Assembly (NCBI GenBank): GCA_007125875.1
Contig: SLCI01000114.1
Location: forward strand, 1-37,319
Reading direction: 5' to 3'
Length of the DNA: 37,319 nt
DNA from: Kiritimatiellia bacterium
GTDB taxonomy: Bacteria; Verrucomicrobiota; Kiritimatiellia; SLAD01
Shown: one piece after another, positions 16,560 to 24,989 of the stretch
Layout: each line of letters begins with the position of its first letter
Numbering within the stretch: position 1 is the first letter of the stretch
The notes under the pieces: model-generated
Told to the model about the DNA's origin: nothing
The model's database searches: none
The model's input: only the letters and a program-made list of their open reading frames with translations
Program-made: the position numbers and the translations under genes

Positions 16560-18593
16560 TTACTCGTCTTCTTCTTCATGCTGCTTGGCTTCAGCCATCA
16601 CCTTTTGCGCGATGTTCGCGGGTACAACCTCATAGCGGGCATAGGCCATCTCAAAACTACCGCGACCACCCGTCATACTGCGCAATTCAGAGGAGTAACG
16701 GAAGATCTCTGCTTGCGGCACCTCAGCGGTGACCACTTGCATACCGTCGCCACTCTCCACGCCCATGATGCGTCCACGCTTGTGATTCAAGTCGCCGGTA
16801 ATATCGCCCATGAACTGATCTGGAATCGTCACGGTCAGCTTCATAATGGGCTCGAGCAGCACGGGCTTGGCTTTACTCATACCGTCACGCAGTGCGCGCG
16901 CACCGGCAATCTTGAATGCCACTTCAGAGGAGTCCACATCATGATACGACCCATCGTAAACCGTAATCTTGACGTTCATTACAGGGTATCCTGCTACGGC
17001 ACCTCGTAAGAGCCCCTCCTGCAATCCTTTCTGTACCGCCGGCATAAAATTGCCGGGAATCACACCGCCGACAATCGCGTTTACAAACCACTCTTCATCG
17101 GACGGATCACGCGGGGCGACCCGCAGATACACTTCGCCATATTGGCCGCGACCACCGGATTGCTTCTTATGCTTGTGATGCCCTTCGCCTTGCGCGGTGA
17201 TGGTCTCACGATAAGCCACGCGCGGTGTGTGCAGCTCAACCTCGACATGATTACGTTCTTTCATACGCTCGACGGCCGCCTCCAATTGCTGGTCGCCTAA
17301 GCCAGAAAGGATCATCTCATGGGTTTCACTGTTGCGTTCCGTATGAATGGTCGGATCTTCGTCCGCCACACGATGCAAAGCGGTCGCCAACTTATCTTCG
17401 TCACCCTGTTTCTTGGCCGTGACAGAGTAGAAGGTGGTGGCGGAAGGGAATTCAATCGTATTGAAGTGAATCTCACTACCCACCGCGCAGAGTGAATCGT
17501 TCAACTCCGTCGCCTTCAATTTTGGAATCGCCACGATATCACCGGCATGTGCAACGTCGATCTCCTCCTGTTTCTTGCCGTTGATGATCATCAAGTGACC
17601 AACTTTTTCCTTCTGACCTTTCGTCGCATTATAAATTTCCTGACCTTTTTTAAGGCTCCCGCCATAAACACGTACGAAGGATACCTGCCCCGTGAACGGA
17701 TCATTCAGGGAACGCCAGACAAATCCTGAAAACGGCGCATCTGGATTCACATCAACGACCGAACCGTCCTTGTCCTTGACGGGGCGTTCCGGCGGTGAGG
17801 GCAGTAATAACGAGATGCCTTCCAGTAATTCCTCCAAGCCCAAATTAGTTTTAGACGAAACAGCAAAAACGGGGATCAAGTTGCCATCGTGCACGGCGCC
17901 ATGTAGGCCGGCAGCAATTTCTTCCGCTGATAAATCCTCGCCACCAAGATATTTTTCAATTAGGGCGTCGTCAGTTTCCGCGGCGTACTCAACCAGTGCC
18001 CCTTTCATTTCCTTGGCGCGATCAGCGATGTCCGCCGGGATTTCTTTAGCGGCCATGACGTCGATCACACTCTTGTGATCCAGCGTGGGAATAACGACCG
18101 GCACACATTGTGCGCCCCACAAGCCTTGGATGGCTTCCAAGGCCCCATAGAAATCGGCATTCTCTTTATCGATGCCGGTCACCACGATCGCACGCGGCAA
18201 TCCAGCCAGCTCGCAGTTTTTCCATGCACGGTGTGTACCAACCTGCACGCCAGAAACGGCATCAACGACAATCACTCCACCATCGGACACGGCCGTGGCT
18301 GATAAGACTTGGCCATAGAAATCAGCATATCCAGGGGTGTCCAGAGCAACCAACTCCATGTCGCGACCGCCCTTGGTCTTATAGACCAAATCGAAAGATG
18401 TCGCCCACATCGAGATCTGACGTGATTTTTCCTCGTCGGTCCAATCGGAAGCGCTGGTGCCGTTATCGGGAGAGCCTTGACGATCTGTAACCCCCAGCTT
18501 GAAGAGAATGGCATCGAGCAAAGCCGTCTTGCCCGAACCGGTATGCCCCAATAAAGCGAAATTGCGGACGTTGGTGATCTCGATATTCTTCAT
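16560..18593 (-). CDS. Elongation factor G-like GTPase (EF-G paralog subfamily)
   Basis: EF-G domain order; G1 GHTGSGKT, G3 DTPGY, degenerate G4 TGID; domain IV/V (RGRIMGVESGDGMQVVTAEVPQAEIFRYSSELRSMTGGRGSFEM). Confidence 0.9.
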   Translation of the reverse strand: MKNIEITNVRNFALLGHTGSGKTALLDAILFKLGVTDRQGSPDNGTSASDWTDEEKSRQISMWATSFDLVYKTKGGRDMELVALDTPGYADFYGQVLSATAVSDGGVIVVDAVSGVQVGTHRAWKNCELAGLPRAIVVTGIDKENADFYGALEAIQGLWGAQCVPVVIPTLDHKSVIDVMAAKEIPADIADRAKEMKGALVEYAAETDDALIEKYLGGEDLSAEEIAAGLHGAVHDGNLIPVFAVSSKTNLGLEELLEGISLLLPSPPERPVKDKDGSVVDVNPDAPFSGFVWRSLNDPFTGQVSFVRVYGGSLKKGQEIYNATKGQKEKVGHLMIINGKKQEEIDVAHAGDIVAIPKLKATELNDSLCAVGSEIHFNTIEFPSATTFYSVTAKKQGDEDKLATALHRVADEDPTIHTERNSETHEMILSGLGDQQLEAAVERMKERNHVEVELHTPRVAYRETITAQGEGHHKHKKQSGGRGQYGEVYLRVAPRDPSDEEWFVNAIVGGVIPGNFMPAVQKGLQEGLLRGAVAGYPVMNVKITVYDGSYHDVDSSEVAFKIAGARALRDGMSKAKPVLLEPIMKLTVTIPDQFMGDITGDLNHKRGRIMGVESGDGMQVVTAEVPQAEIFRYSSELRSMTGGRGSFEMAYARYEVVPANIAQKVMAEAKQHEEEDE

Positions 18594-18641
18594 CAGCTGT
18601 GCCTCTCCCTCGTCATTATGGTACGTCTAATTACGCTTCAG

Positions 18642-18674
18642 CGGCGTACCGGTGAGAGTCCACAAGGAACGCCG
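18642..18674. promoter_or_regulatory. Hairpin in the leader of the EF-G-like gene
   Basis: CGGCGTACC (18642-18650) pairs with GGAACGCCG (18666-18674), 8/9 matches. Confidence 0.5.
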
Positions 18675-18695
18675 ACAAAAGCACGTGAAATGGTT

Positions 18696-18720
18696 GCTGT
18701 GACGATGATCACGTCACAGC
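18696..18720. promoter_or_regulatory. Perfect 9-bp inverted repeat (hairpin or operator) in the leader of the EF-G-like gene
   Basis: GCTGTGACG-ATGATCA-CGTCACAGC. Confidence 0.6.
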
Positions 18721-19006
18721 GTCCGAGTGCCTCATTGATACGACACTTAAGGGCGTTTGACAACGAGAAAGCCGTTTATGAGCCTTCGGTCAACTATGAA
18801 GAAATGCATCAGGGAAAGCCCCATCGAGGTTCCTCGAGTGGACGGTTAGAGGGACCGGGGTCGGACCACAGGTTTCTCCAGAACATCAACGGTTTGCGAC
18901 TGCGAAACGGCATGATTATGGGCTTAGAGGCGCCTTTTGAGGGTGGTTTAAGGCTCTAAGGGCTGAGAATGTGACGAGCCGGACGGATGGGAATGGGCAC
19001 CAATGC

Positions 19007-19147
19007 TTTTCCAACGATTGGAAAACGGCCCGAAAATTTTTCCAACGATTGGAAAAAGTGCGGGAAAAAGTTCCAACGATTGGAAAACTCACCTAAAAAG
19101 TTTCCAATGATTGGAAAATGGCGAAAAGTTTCTCCCAATGATTGGAG
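19007..19147. repeat. Five-copy phased array of near-palindromes, exact 31-bp period
   Basis: Core TTCCAACGATTGGAA at 19009, 19040, 19071; TTCCAATGATTGGAA at 19102; degenerate TCCCAATGATTGGAG at 19133. Confidence 0.95.
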
Positions 19148-19319
19148 ACGTATCTTTTGCGCTGCGGGCGGGGCATGTTTCGGCTGGCGGTTGTCTTCGC
19201 GGACAGTTAGCTGTTGGTTGGGATTGAGATGTCTCGACAGGCTCGACATGACTGCGTTTTTTGATGTCGCTCCATTGGCGCGGCTTGCTGAGCTTGCTCT
19301 CTGTTGCGTGATGGGATCG

Positions 19320-19440
19320 GTAGGGCGAGGCTGCCTGCCCGTCCTCCGGCGGGTCTCGCCGAGCCGCTGGAGCAGGCGCAAGCACAGGGTCAGCACGGGT
19401 GCAGATCATGCTCACGGCTCATCCAGAGGATTCGCCCTAC
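19320..19440 (-). repeat. 121-bp MITE-like element, copy B (inverted relative to copy A)
   Basis: GTAGGGCGA-type left end and TCGCCCTAC right end; reverse complement matches 14950-15070 at both ends. A shared 17-bp box TGGTTTTGAGACAGCCT lies at 19481-19497 (reverse complement at 14892-14908). Confidence 0.85.
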
Positions 19441-19612
19441 CAAATTTGGACGTGACCCACATTTTTTGCCGCACTGCGGATGGTTTTGAGACAGCCTCTC
19501 CCATCGAGCCGTTGGAAAGAGTGCGGGATGATGACCGAACCTGGCGCCGCGAAGCACCTGCTCGGCGGAAGCGGGTCGAGTAAGTGTGGAGATGAAGTGT
19601 TCCCGTGAAGCG

Positions 19613-19634
19613 GGCGGGTGGCCCCTGCCCCGCC
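19613..19634 (-). terminator. Possible terminator-like hairpin downstream of the mannose-1-P guanylyltransferase gene
   Basis: GGCGGG-N10-CCCGCC about 8 nt past the stop codon; no U tract. Confidence 0.4.
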
Positions 19635-19641
19635 AGCGTCT

Positions 19642-20733
19642 TTACAGCCACTGTTTCTTGTCGGCTTGCTTCAGCTTTTCGACCAGTTTCTTGACGTCTT
19701 GGGCCCGGTCTCGAGGACAGATCAAGGTGGCGTCATCCGCCTGGACGACAATCAAATCAGACACACCGATTAAGGCGGTTAGCCGCCCTTTCGAATAGAC
19801 GATATTCTGATTGGCATCGACTGTCTCACTATCCCCAATCGACACATTCCCCTCGGCATCGGCATCAAAGTGATTATCGAGCGCCGGCCAAGCGCCAACG
19901 TCATCCCAGGCAAACGTGCCGCGCACCATTAGGATATTGTCGGCCTTCTCCATCAGTGCGTAATCAATCGAGATCTTCTCAAGATCAGCATACGCATCGC
20001 GCAACGCATCCGAAAAAGCTTCCGTGTGTGCGACGGGCGTAAGGTCGTCAATTAGGCTTTTTAGTGGGAGCCGATGACGCTCCAAGGCGTTTTCGATGGC
20101 GCGGACCGACCAAATGAACATGCCGGAATTCCAGCAGAAACGGCCTGACTCCAAATACGTTTGTGCCGTTTCGGCATCGGGCTTCTCAACGAAGCGGATC
20201 GCCTTCAGGAACGTGACCGCTTCGATTTCGGCATCCACATCCGCCGCTTCAATGTAGCCGTAGCCTGTGCTGGGTTCGGTGGGCTGGATGCCGATCGTAA
20301 TCAGGACGTCGCGCTGCTGCGCAAGCAAAAGACTTTGCTTCAGCGTGTTGCGATAGATATCCAAATCACCGATGACATGATCAGCGGTCAGAATACAAAA
20401 GGATGCATCAGGATCTTTAGCTTTGACTAACGCTGCCCCTAACGCGGCGGCTGCTGCGGTATCGCGTCCAACCGGCTCACCAATAATGTTTTCCAGCGGT
20501 AGTTGAGGAGCAGCGGCTTGCGATGCCTCCACCAAGTCCTGATTGGTAATGACATACACGCGCTCTGGCGGGATGAGGCCTTCGAGCCGATCCACGGCCT
20601 GCGCCAGGAGCGTCGCATCGCCTACCAGTGAAAGCAATTGTTTGGGACGCTGGGTACGACTGAGCGGCCAAAACCGTTCACCACGTCCACCAGCCAAAAT
20701 TACTGCATACATTCGATCCATCATATTCCTCAC
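19642..20733 (-). CDS. manC: Mannose-1-phosphate guanylyltransferase
   Basis: VILAGGRGERFWPLSRTQRPKQLLSL nucleotidyltransferase signature; RFVEKPDAETAQTYLESGRFCWNSGMFIW. Confidence 0.93.
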   Translation of the reverse strand: MRNMMDRMYAVILAGGRGERFWPLSRTQRPKQLLSLVGDATLLAQAVDRLEGLIPPERVYVITNQDLVEASQAAAPQLPLENIIGEPVGRDTAAAAALGAALVKAKDPDASFCILTADHVIGDLDIYRNTLKQSLLLAQQRDVLITIGIQPTEPSTGYGYIEAADVDAEIEAVTFLKAIRFVEKPDAETAQTYLESGRFCWNSGMFIWSVRAIENALERHRLPLKSLIDDLTPVAHTEAFSDALRDAYADLEKISIDYALMEKADNILMVRGTFAWDDVGAWPALDNHFDADAEGNVSIGDSETVDANQNIVYSKGRLTALIGVSDLIVVQADDATLICPRDRAQDVKKLVEKLKQADKKQWL

Positions 20734-21530
20734 TTTTTGACGGCACTAACCATTTCCGCCAGCCATTCCCCGACTTGCTTCAATGCGCTGGGCGAACGGC
20801 CCGCTTCATGCAGCCGCTGAACGATCGCACTGCCGACTACAATCGCATCCGCCCCGCGCGACGCGGTCTTGGCCTGTTTGGGATTCGAGATACCAAAGCC
20901 CAGCGCCAGCGGCACATCGGTCACAGAGCGAGCCCGCTTGAGCAAATCGGTCGCCTCCGAAGCCAGTTTGGTTTGCATTCCCGTGACGCCAGTCCGCGAG
21001 ACGGCGTAAACGAAGCCGCTGGCATGCCGAACAATGGACTGGATCCGTTGCGTCGACGTAGTCGGCGTGATCAGGGGAATATAGTTCAGCCCTGCCGAGT
21101 GCAATTGGTCTGCATAACTGCCGGTTTCTTCTGCGGGCAGATCCAAGATCAACATGCCGTCAATGCCGACCTTGCCCGCTCGACGAATCGCGCGCTCAAA
21201 GCCGGGCGCATACAGCAAATTCATGTAGCAGTAGCACATCACCGGGATCGCACTGGTCTCGCGCAACATTTTCACCATGTCAAAAATGCCGTTCAACGTG
21301 GTACCCGACTCCAAAGCACGCATCGCCGATTCTTGATTTACGCGCCCATCGGCTAAGGGATCAGAGAACGGGATGCCCAACTCCACAATGTCCACACCAG
21401 CGTTTTCCAGCAGCTTAATGTGCTTGAGCGTTTGTTCCAAATCCGGGTCACCGGCGGTGATATAGGCAATGAATCCCTTTTGTTTCTGCCTTTTTAAGTC
21501 TGTAAAGCATTGGTCAATTCGTGTCTGCAT
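20730..21530 (-). CDS. trpA: Tryptophan synthase alpha chain
   Basis: GFIAYITAGDPDLEQT, VDIVELGIPFSDPLADGRVNQ, GFVYAVSRTGVTG, GFGISNPKQA. Confidence 0.96.
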   Translation of the reverse strand: MQTRIDQCFTDLKRQKQKGFIAYITAGDPDLEQTLKHIKLLENAGVDIVELGIPFSDPLADGRVNQESAMRALESGTTLNGIFDMVKMLRETSAIPVMCYCYMNLLYAPGFERAIRRAGKVGIDGMLILDLPAEETGSYADQLHSAGLNYIPLITPTTSTQRIQSIVRHASGFVYAVSRTGVTGMQTKLASEATDLLKRARSVTDVPLALGFGISNPKQAKTASRGADAIVVGSAIVQRLHEAGRSPSALKQVGEWLAEMVSAVKK

Positions 21531-21534
21531 TGAT

Positions 21535-22329
21535 CTATTCTTTCCGATTCAATTCATAAATGCGACCTAACCCATACAAGGTGAGATCACGATCATAGTA
21601 AAGCGGTAATTCCATCCCCTTTAGCACCCAACGCGCGTATCCCCCCGTCGCACATAGCGTGACGCGTTGATAGCGGAGCCGACGCATCAAATGGAGGCAG
21701 ATCTCTTTTACCATACCACGGTAACCGTGCAATGCCCCTAATCGCATCGCCTGCTCGGTCGTTTTGCCCACGGCTTGGCGAATTGGCATCAATTCGACCG
21801 GGGGAAGCAATGAAGTCTTTTCGGCCAGATAGGACAGCATCAAATCGGGTCCCGGCGCAATGACACCACCGGTGTAGCCCTTACGCGGTTGAATAATGTC
21901 AAAGGTCGTGGCCGTACCGATATCAATCACAATGATCGGAATCTCATAGCGCGCGACGGCACCGGCCACATTGGCTAACCGATCTTGCCCAATACGCTCA
22001 GGTTGCGGGTATGTGATCGCTGCGCCTAACTGCAACTGGTGATTCACGAGCAACGGCTCTACGCCCGATAAACGATGTGTCAACTTCAGGAACTTATCGT
22101 TGACTTTCGGGACCACGGAAGCGACTACCACGCCGCGCGGGTTTTGCTGTGCGCGCCAACTCTTCAGTAAATCACGCAATGCCGCGCCATTCAGTTCGGC
22201 CGTCGGGATTCGTTCACGCTTCACAATCCGACCCGATGTATACCAGCCCAATGAAGTGCTGGAATTACCCACATCAATGACCCAAACGGGGAGCTGCGCC
22301 ATCCGAGCAGTGACAGGTCGCTTCCTCAT
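21535..22329 (-). CDS. coaX: Type III pantothenate kinase (start possibly 22302)
   Basis: WVIDVGNSSTSLGWY, YPQPERIGQDRLANVAGA, IVIDIGTATTFDII, GGVIAPG. Confidence 0.94.
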   Translation of the reverse strand: MRKRPVTARMAQLPVWVIDVGNSSTSLGWYTSGRIVKRERIPTAELNGAALRDLLKSWRAQQNPRGVVVASVVPKVNDKFLKLTHRLSGVEPLLVNHQLQLGAAITYPQPERIGQDRLANVAGAVARYEIPIIVIDIGTATTFDIIQPRKGYTGGVIAPGPDLMLSYLAEKTSLLPPVELMPIRQAVGKTTEQAMRLGALHGYRGMVKEICLHLMRRLRYQRVTLCATGGYARWVLKGMELPLYYDRDLTLYGLGRIYELNRKE

Positions 22330-23198
22330 TGAACGGTTTCATCCCAATCCATCGCACAATCGAAGGCATCGATGGAGTGCGTCAATGCACCGATCGACAA
22401 CGCCGTAGGGCCCGCCTCCGCATAGGCGCGGACGGTATCCAAGGTGATGCCACCGGACACCTCAGTCTTAATCTGATCCCCACATCGTTGCACGCAGTCT
22501 CTGACTTGGTCAGGCGTCATGTTGTCCAGCAGGACCCAGTCGGGCCGTGCTGACAACACATCGTCGAGTTGTTCCGGATGATCAATTTCGATTTGGATCG
22601 GAATTTCGGGGAAGCGCGCGCGAGCCGCTTGGATAGCTCCTGCGATCGAGCGTCCTTCACCCGACATCCAGTACGCTAAGTGATTGTCTTTGATCATCAC
22701 GCGATCATAAAGCCCCATGCGATGATTCTGTCCCCCTCCACAGCGCACGGCATATTTATCGAGCAGCCGCCAACCGGGCGCCGTTTTGCGCGTATCGAGA
22801 ATCATGACGGGCAAGTCGTTGATCCGCTCGCGATAAGTGGCTGTGCGTGTCGCAATCCCGCTTAACCGCTGCACAAAATTCAGCGCCACGCGCTCGGCCG
22901 AAAGGAGTGCACGCGCCTTTCCGCGAACCTGCAGAATCTGTTCACCCGACGTAATGTGGGCGCCATCACCAGCACAAATCTTTACCGTAGCGAGCGGATC
23001 GAGCTGACGAAAGACAGCTGAGGCAATATGCACACCGCACAAAACGCCCTCCTCGCGGGCGATCAGAGAGGCCGCCGCTTTTGCGCTTTCGGGAACCAGC
23101 GACAGCGTAGTGACGTCGCCTGTCCCTAAATCCTCCGTCAACGCCATCTGAATCAAGCGCTCAGCCGCGCTAACACTTTGCTCGATACGTTCCATCAT
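22326..23198 (-). CDS. nadC: Nicotinate-nucleotide pyrophosphorylase (carboxylating)
   Basis: EDLGTGDVTT, LNFVQRLSGIATRT, DTRKTAPGWRLLDKYAVRCGGGQNHRMGLYDRVMIKDNH. Start MMERIEQ at 23198; the ORF extends to 23279. Confidence 0.95.
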   Translation of the reverse strand: MMERIEQSVSAAERLIQMALTEDLGTGDVTTLSLVPESAKAAASLIAREEGVLCGVHIASAVFRQLDPLATVKICAGDGAHITSGEQILQVRGKARALLSAERVALNFVQRLSGIATRTATYRERINDLPVMILDTRKTAPGWRLLDKYAVRCGGGQNHRMGLYDRVMIKDNHLAYWMSGEGRSIAGAIQAARARFPEIPIQIEIDHPEQLDDVLSARPDWVLLDNMTPDQVRDCVQRCGDQIKTEVSGGITLDTVRAYAEAGPTALSIGALTHSIDAFDCAMDWDETVQ

Positions 23199-23536
23199 TC
23201 CGCCCTGGAGGGTGAAAGGTGATGCGCACTGACAGCAACCAACCCGCTGCTGCGATCGCGCCACCGTTGCATCAACCAAACGCCATCACCATCGAATTGC
23301 GTGGCAGGAACTTCTTCAAAAAAAAATTCCAGGCCGCGTCGATCAATCTCTCGAGCACTGCCCTGCGGTTGTTGTGCGGAAGCAATCATGATCTGAGCTG
23401 CAGTACGGCGCGCAGCATCTCCGCGCGATTCGGATCGGAGTGCACTAAAAACGGATTGGCCAGCTGCGATCCCCAGAAAGGCCAAAATAAATAAGGCCAC
23501 CAATACCTCAATCAGGCTAAAGCCATGCTGCTTCAT
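23195..23536 (-). CDS. Type II secretion/type IV pilus-like pseudopilin (GspI-like)
   Basis: Prepilin motif GFSLIEVLVALFILAFLGIAA at the N-terminus; 113 aa. Confidence 0.8.
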   Translation of the reverse strand: MKQHGFSLIEVLVALFILAFLGIAAGQSVFSALRSESRGDAARRTAAQIMIASAQQPQGSAREIDRRGLEFFFEEVPATQFDGDGVWLMQRWRDRSSGLVAVSAHHLSPSRAE

Positions 23537-24018
23537 AACTGCGCGCTAGAAATCTCGGCTGCTGTGCCGGTTCCGCCCGGTTGGCCATCGCTACCATACG
23601 AGATGATTTCGAATGGCTCCCCCGCTCGGCCCGGAGAGAGATAAATGAAAGGATTGCCCCACGGATCGTCCGGCACGCGCGCACGCCCTAAATAGCCGCC
23701 CGCCGGGAAATCACGCGGAACAGGAGAAATTGTGGGGCGCTCAACCAGCGCCTGTAGCCCCTGCGCCTGGGTGGGATAACGCCCGTGATCGATATAGAAC
23801 GACTGCAGCGCTTGCTCCAGCACGCTAATTTGTAGTTTGGCCGTATCCACGCGCGATTCAGACTGATGGCGAATCACATTAATGGTCACGATACTGGCCA
23901 AGCCCATCACAATAACCAGTACCACCAAAACTTCGATTAGGGTGAAGCCTCGGCGCTGTAAATCATCCCCAGCATTTATATGTTTCAGATCGCTCACGTC
24001 GTCTCCATGTCTGATCAT
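23533..24018 (-). CDS. gspG: Type II secretion system major pseudopilin GspG-like
   Basis: RRGFTLIEVLVVLVIVMGLASIV; GspG C-terminal DPWGNPFIYLSPGRAGEPFEIISYGSDGQPGGTG. Start uncertain; the ORF opens at 24045. Confidence 0.88.
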   Translation of the reverse strand: MIRHGDDVSDLKHINAGDDLQRRGFTLIEVLVVLVIVMGLASIVTINVIRHQSESRVDTAKLQISVLEQALQSFYIDHGRYPTQAQGLQALVERPTISPVPRDFPAGGYLGRARVPDDPWGNPFIYLSPGRAGEPFEIISYGSDGQPGGTGTAAEISSAQL

Positions 24019-24977
24019 CCAGCGGATGAACCTGAAAGAAACCAATCGACTGTCCGCTGTAACCCTTCATCAAACGGTACGCTGGGTTTCCAGCCAAGCA
24101 ACTCACGCGCGCGCTGCGAGTCGGCTTGCGAATCACGTACGTCGCCGGCCCGCGGCGCACTGTGAACCGGTTGTACGTCCGCCCCCATCAGCTTAGCGAT
24201 CCGGCCAGCCAATTCATTAATCGAGGTGCGATAGCCCCACGCAATATTGTAGACCCCACCCGCTGCTTCGTCCGGCGCATCTAAGCAACAGAGATTGCCG
24301 GCCACGACATCCTCGACAAAGGTAAAGTCGCGCGTCTGTTCTCCGTCACCATGGATGGTGGGTGCATTACCTTCTTTGAAAGCACGAACAAACAGTGGGA
24401 TGACCGCAGCATAGTCGGACGCTGGATCTTGTCGCGGGCCAAAAACATTAAAATAGCGTAGGGCATAGGTCTTCAGCCCATACAGCTGATGAAAGATACG
24501 CAGATAATGTTCACCCGCTAGTTTCGAAAAAGCATAAGGCGAAAGCGGGCGCGGCAACATATCCTCGCGCTTTGGCAACTCTTCGGTGTCCCCGTAAACC
24601 GAGGAAGATGAGCTGAACACCAGTCGCTCTACACCGGCATCTCGGGCAGCAAGCAATAAACGCAAGGTACCCGTCACATTGACTTCATTCGTTGACCAGG
24701 GATCTTCTACACTGCGCTGGACAGACGGTAACGCACCAAAGTGCAGTATATGGCGGACGCCGGACACCGCTTTCTTGACGGCTTCATCATCGCGCAAGTC
24801 ACCTTCGACCAATTCAACATCGGCTTGAATGTCTTTGAAGTTCTCGCGACGGCCCGTCGAGAAATTATCCAGTATGCGGACGCTTTGACCGCGCGCTAAC
24901 AATGCGCGCACAGCGGTTCCGCCAATAAAGCCTGCTCCACCTGTTACCAAACAATCCACAAAACACTCCCTCTTCAC
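24015..24977 (-). CDS. NAD-dependent epimerase/dehydratase (UDP-sugar 4-epimerase-like SDR)
   Basis: CLVTGGAGFIGGTAVRALL, YAFSKLAGEHY, LRYFNVFGPRQDP. Confidence 0.93.
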   Translation of the reverse strand: MKRECFVDCLVTGGAGFIGGTAVRALLARGQSVRILDNFSTGRRENFKDIQADVELVEGDLRDDEAVKKAVSGVRHILHFGALPSVQRSVEDPWSTNEVNVTGTLRLLLAARDAGVERLVFSSSSSVYGDTEELPKREDMLPRPLSPYAFSKLAGEHYLRIFHQLYGLKTYALRYFNVFGPRQDPASDYAAVIPLFVRAFKEGNAPTIHGDGEQTRDFTFVEDVVAGNLCCLDAPDEAAGGVYNIAWGYRTSINELAGRIAKLMGADVQPVHSAPRAGDVRDSQADSQRARELLGWKPSVPFDEGLQRTVDWFLSGSSAG

Positions 24978-24989
24978 TTAAACTGTTAT

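Noticed and set aside
18642-18674. Cobalamin riboswitch (GGTGAGAGTCC looks like a B12-box fragment)
   Set aside because: It lacks the remaining conserved core (for example GCCACTG), and the plus-strand orientation does not lead into a gene.
19007-19147. CRISPR array
   Set aside because: The repeat core is only about 15 bp, spacers are 16 bp and share A-rich composition, the last copy is degenerate, and no cas genes are present in the window.
18987-19583. 198-aa plus-strand ORF as a real protein
   Set aside because: It translates the 31-bp-period repeat in shifting frames and then runs through the 121-bp element; no domain is recognisable.
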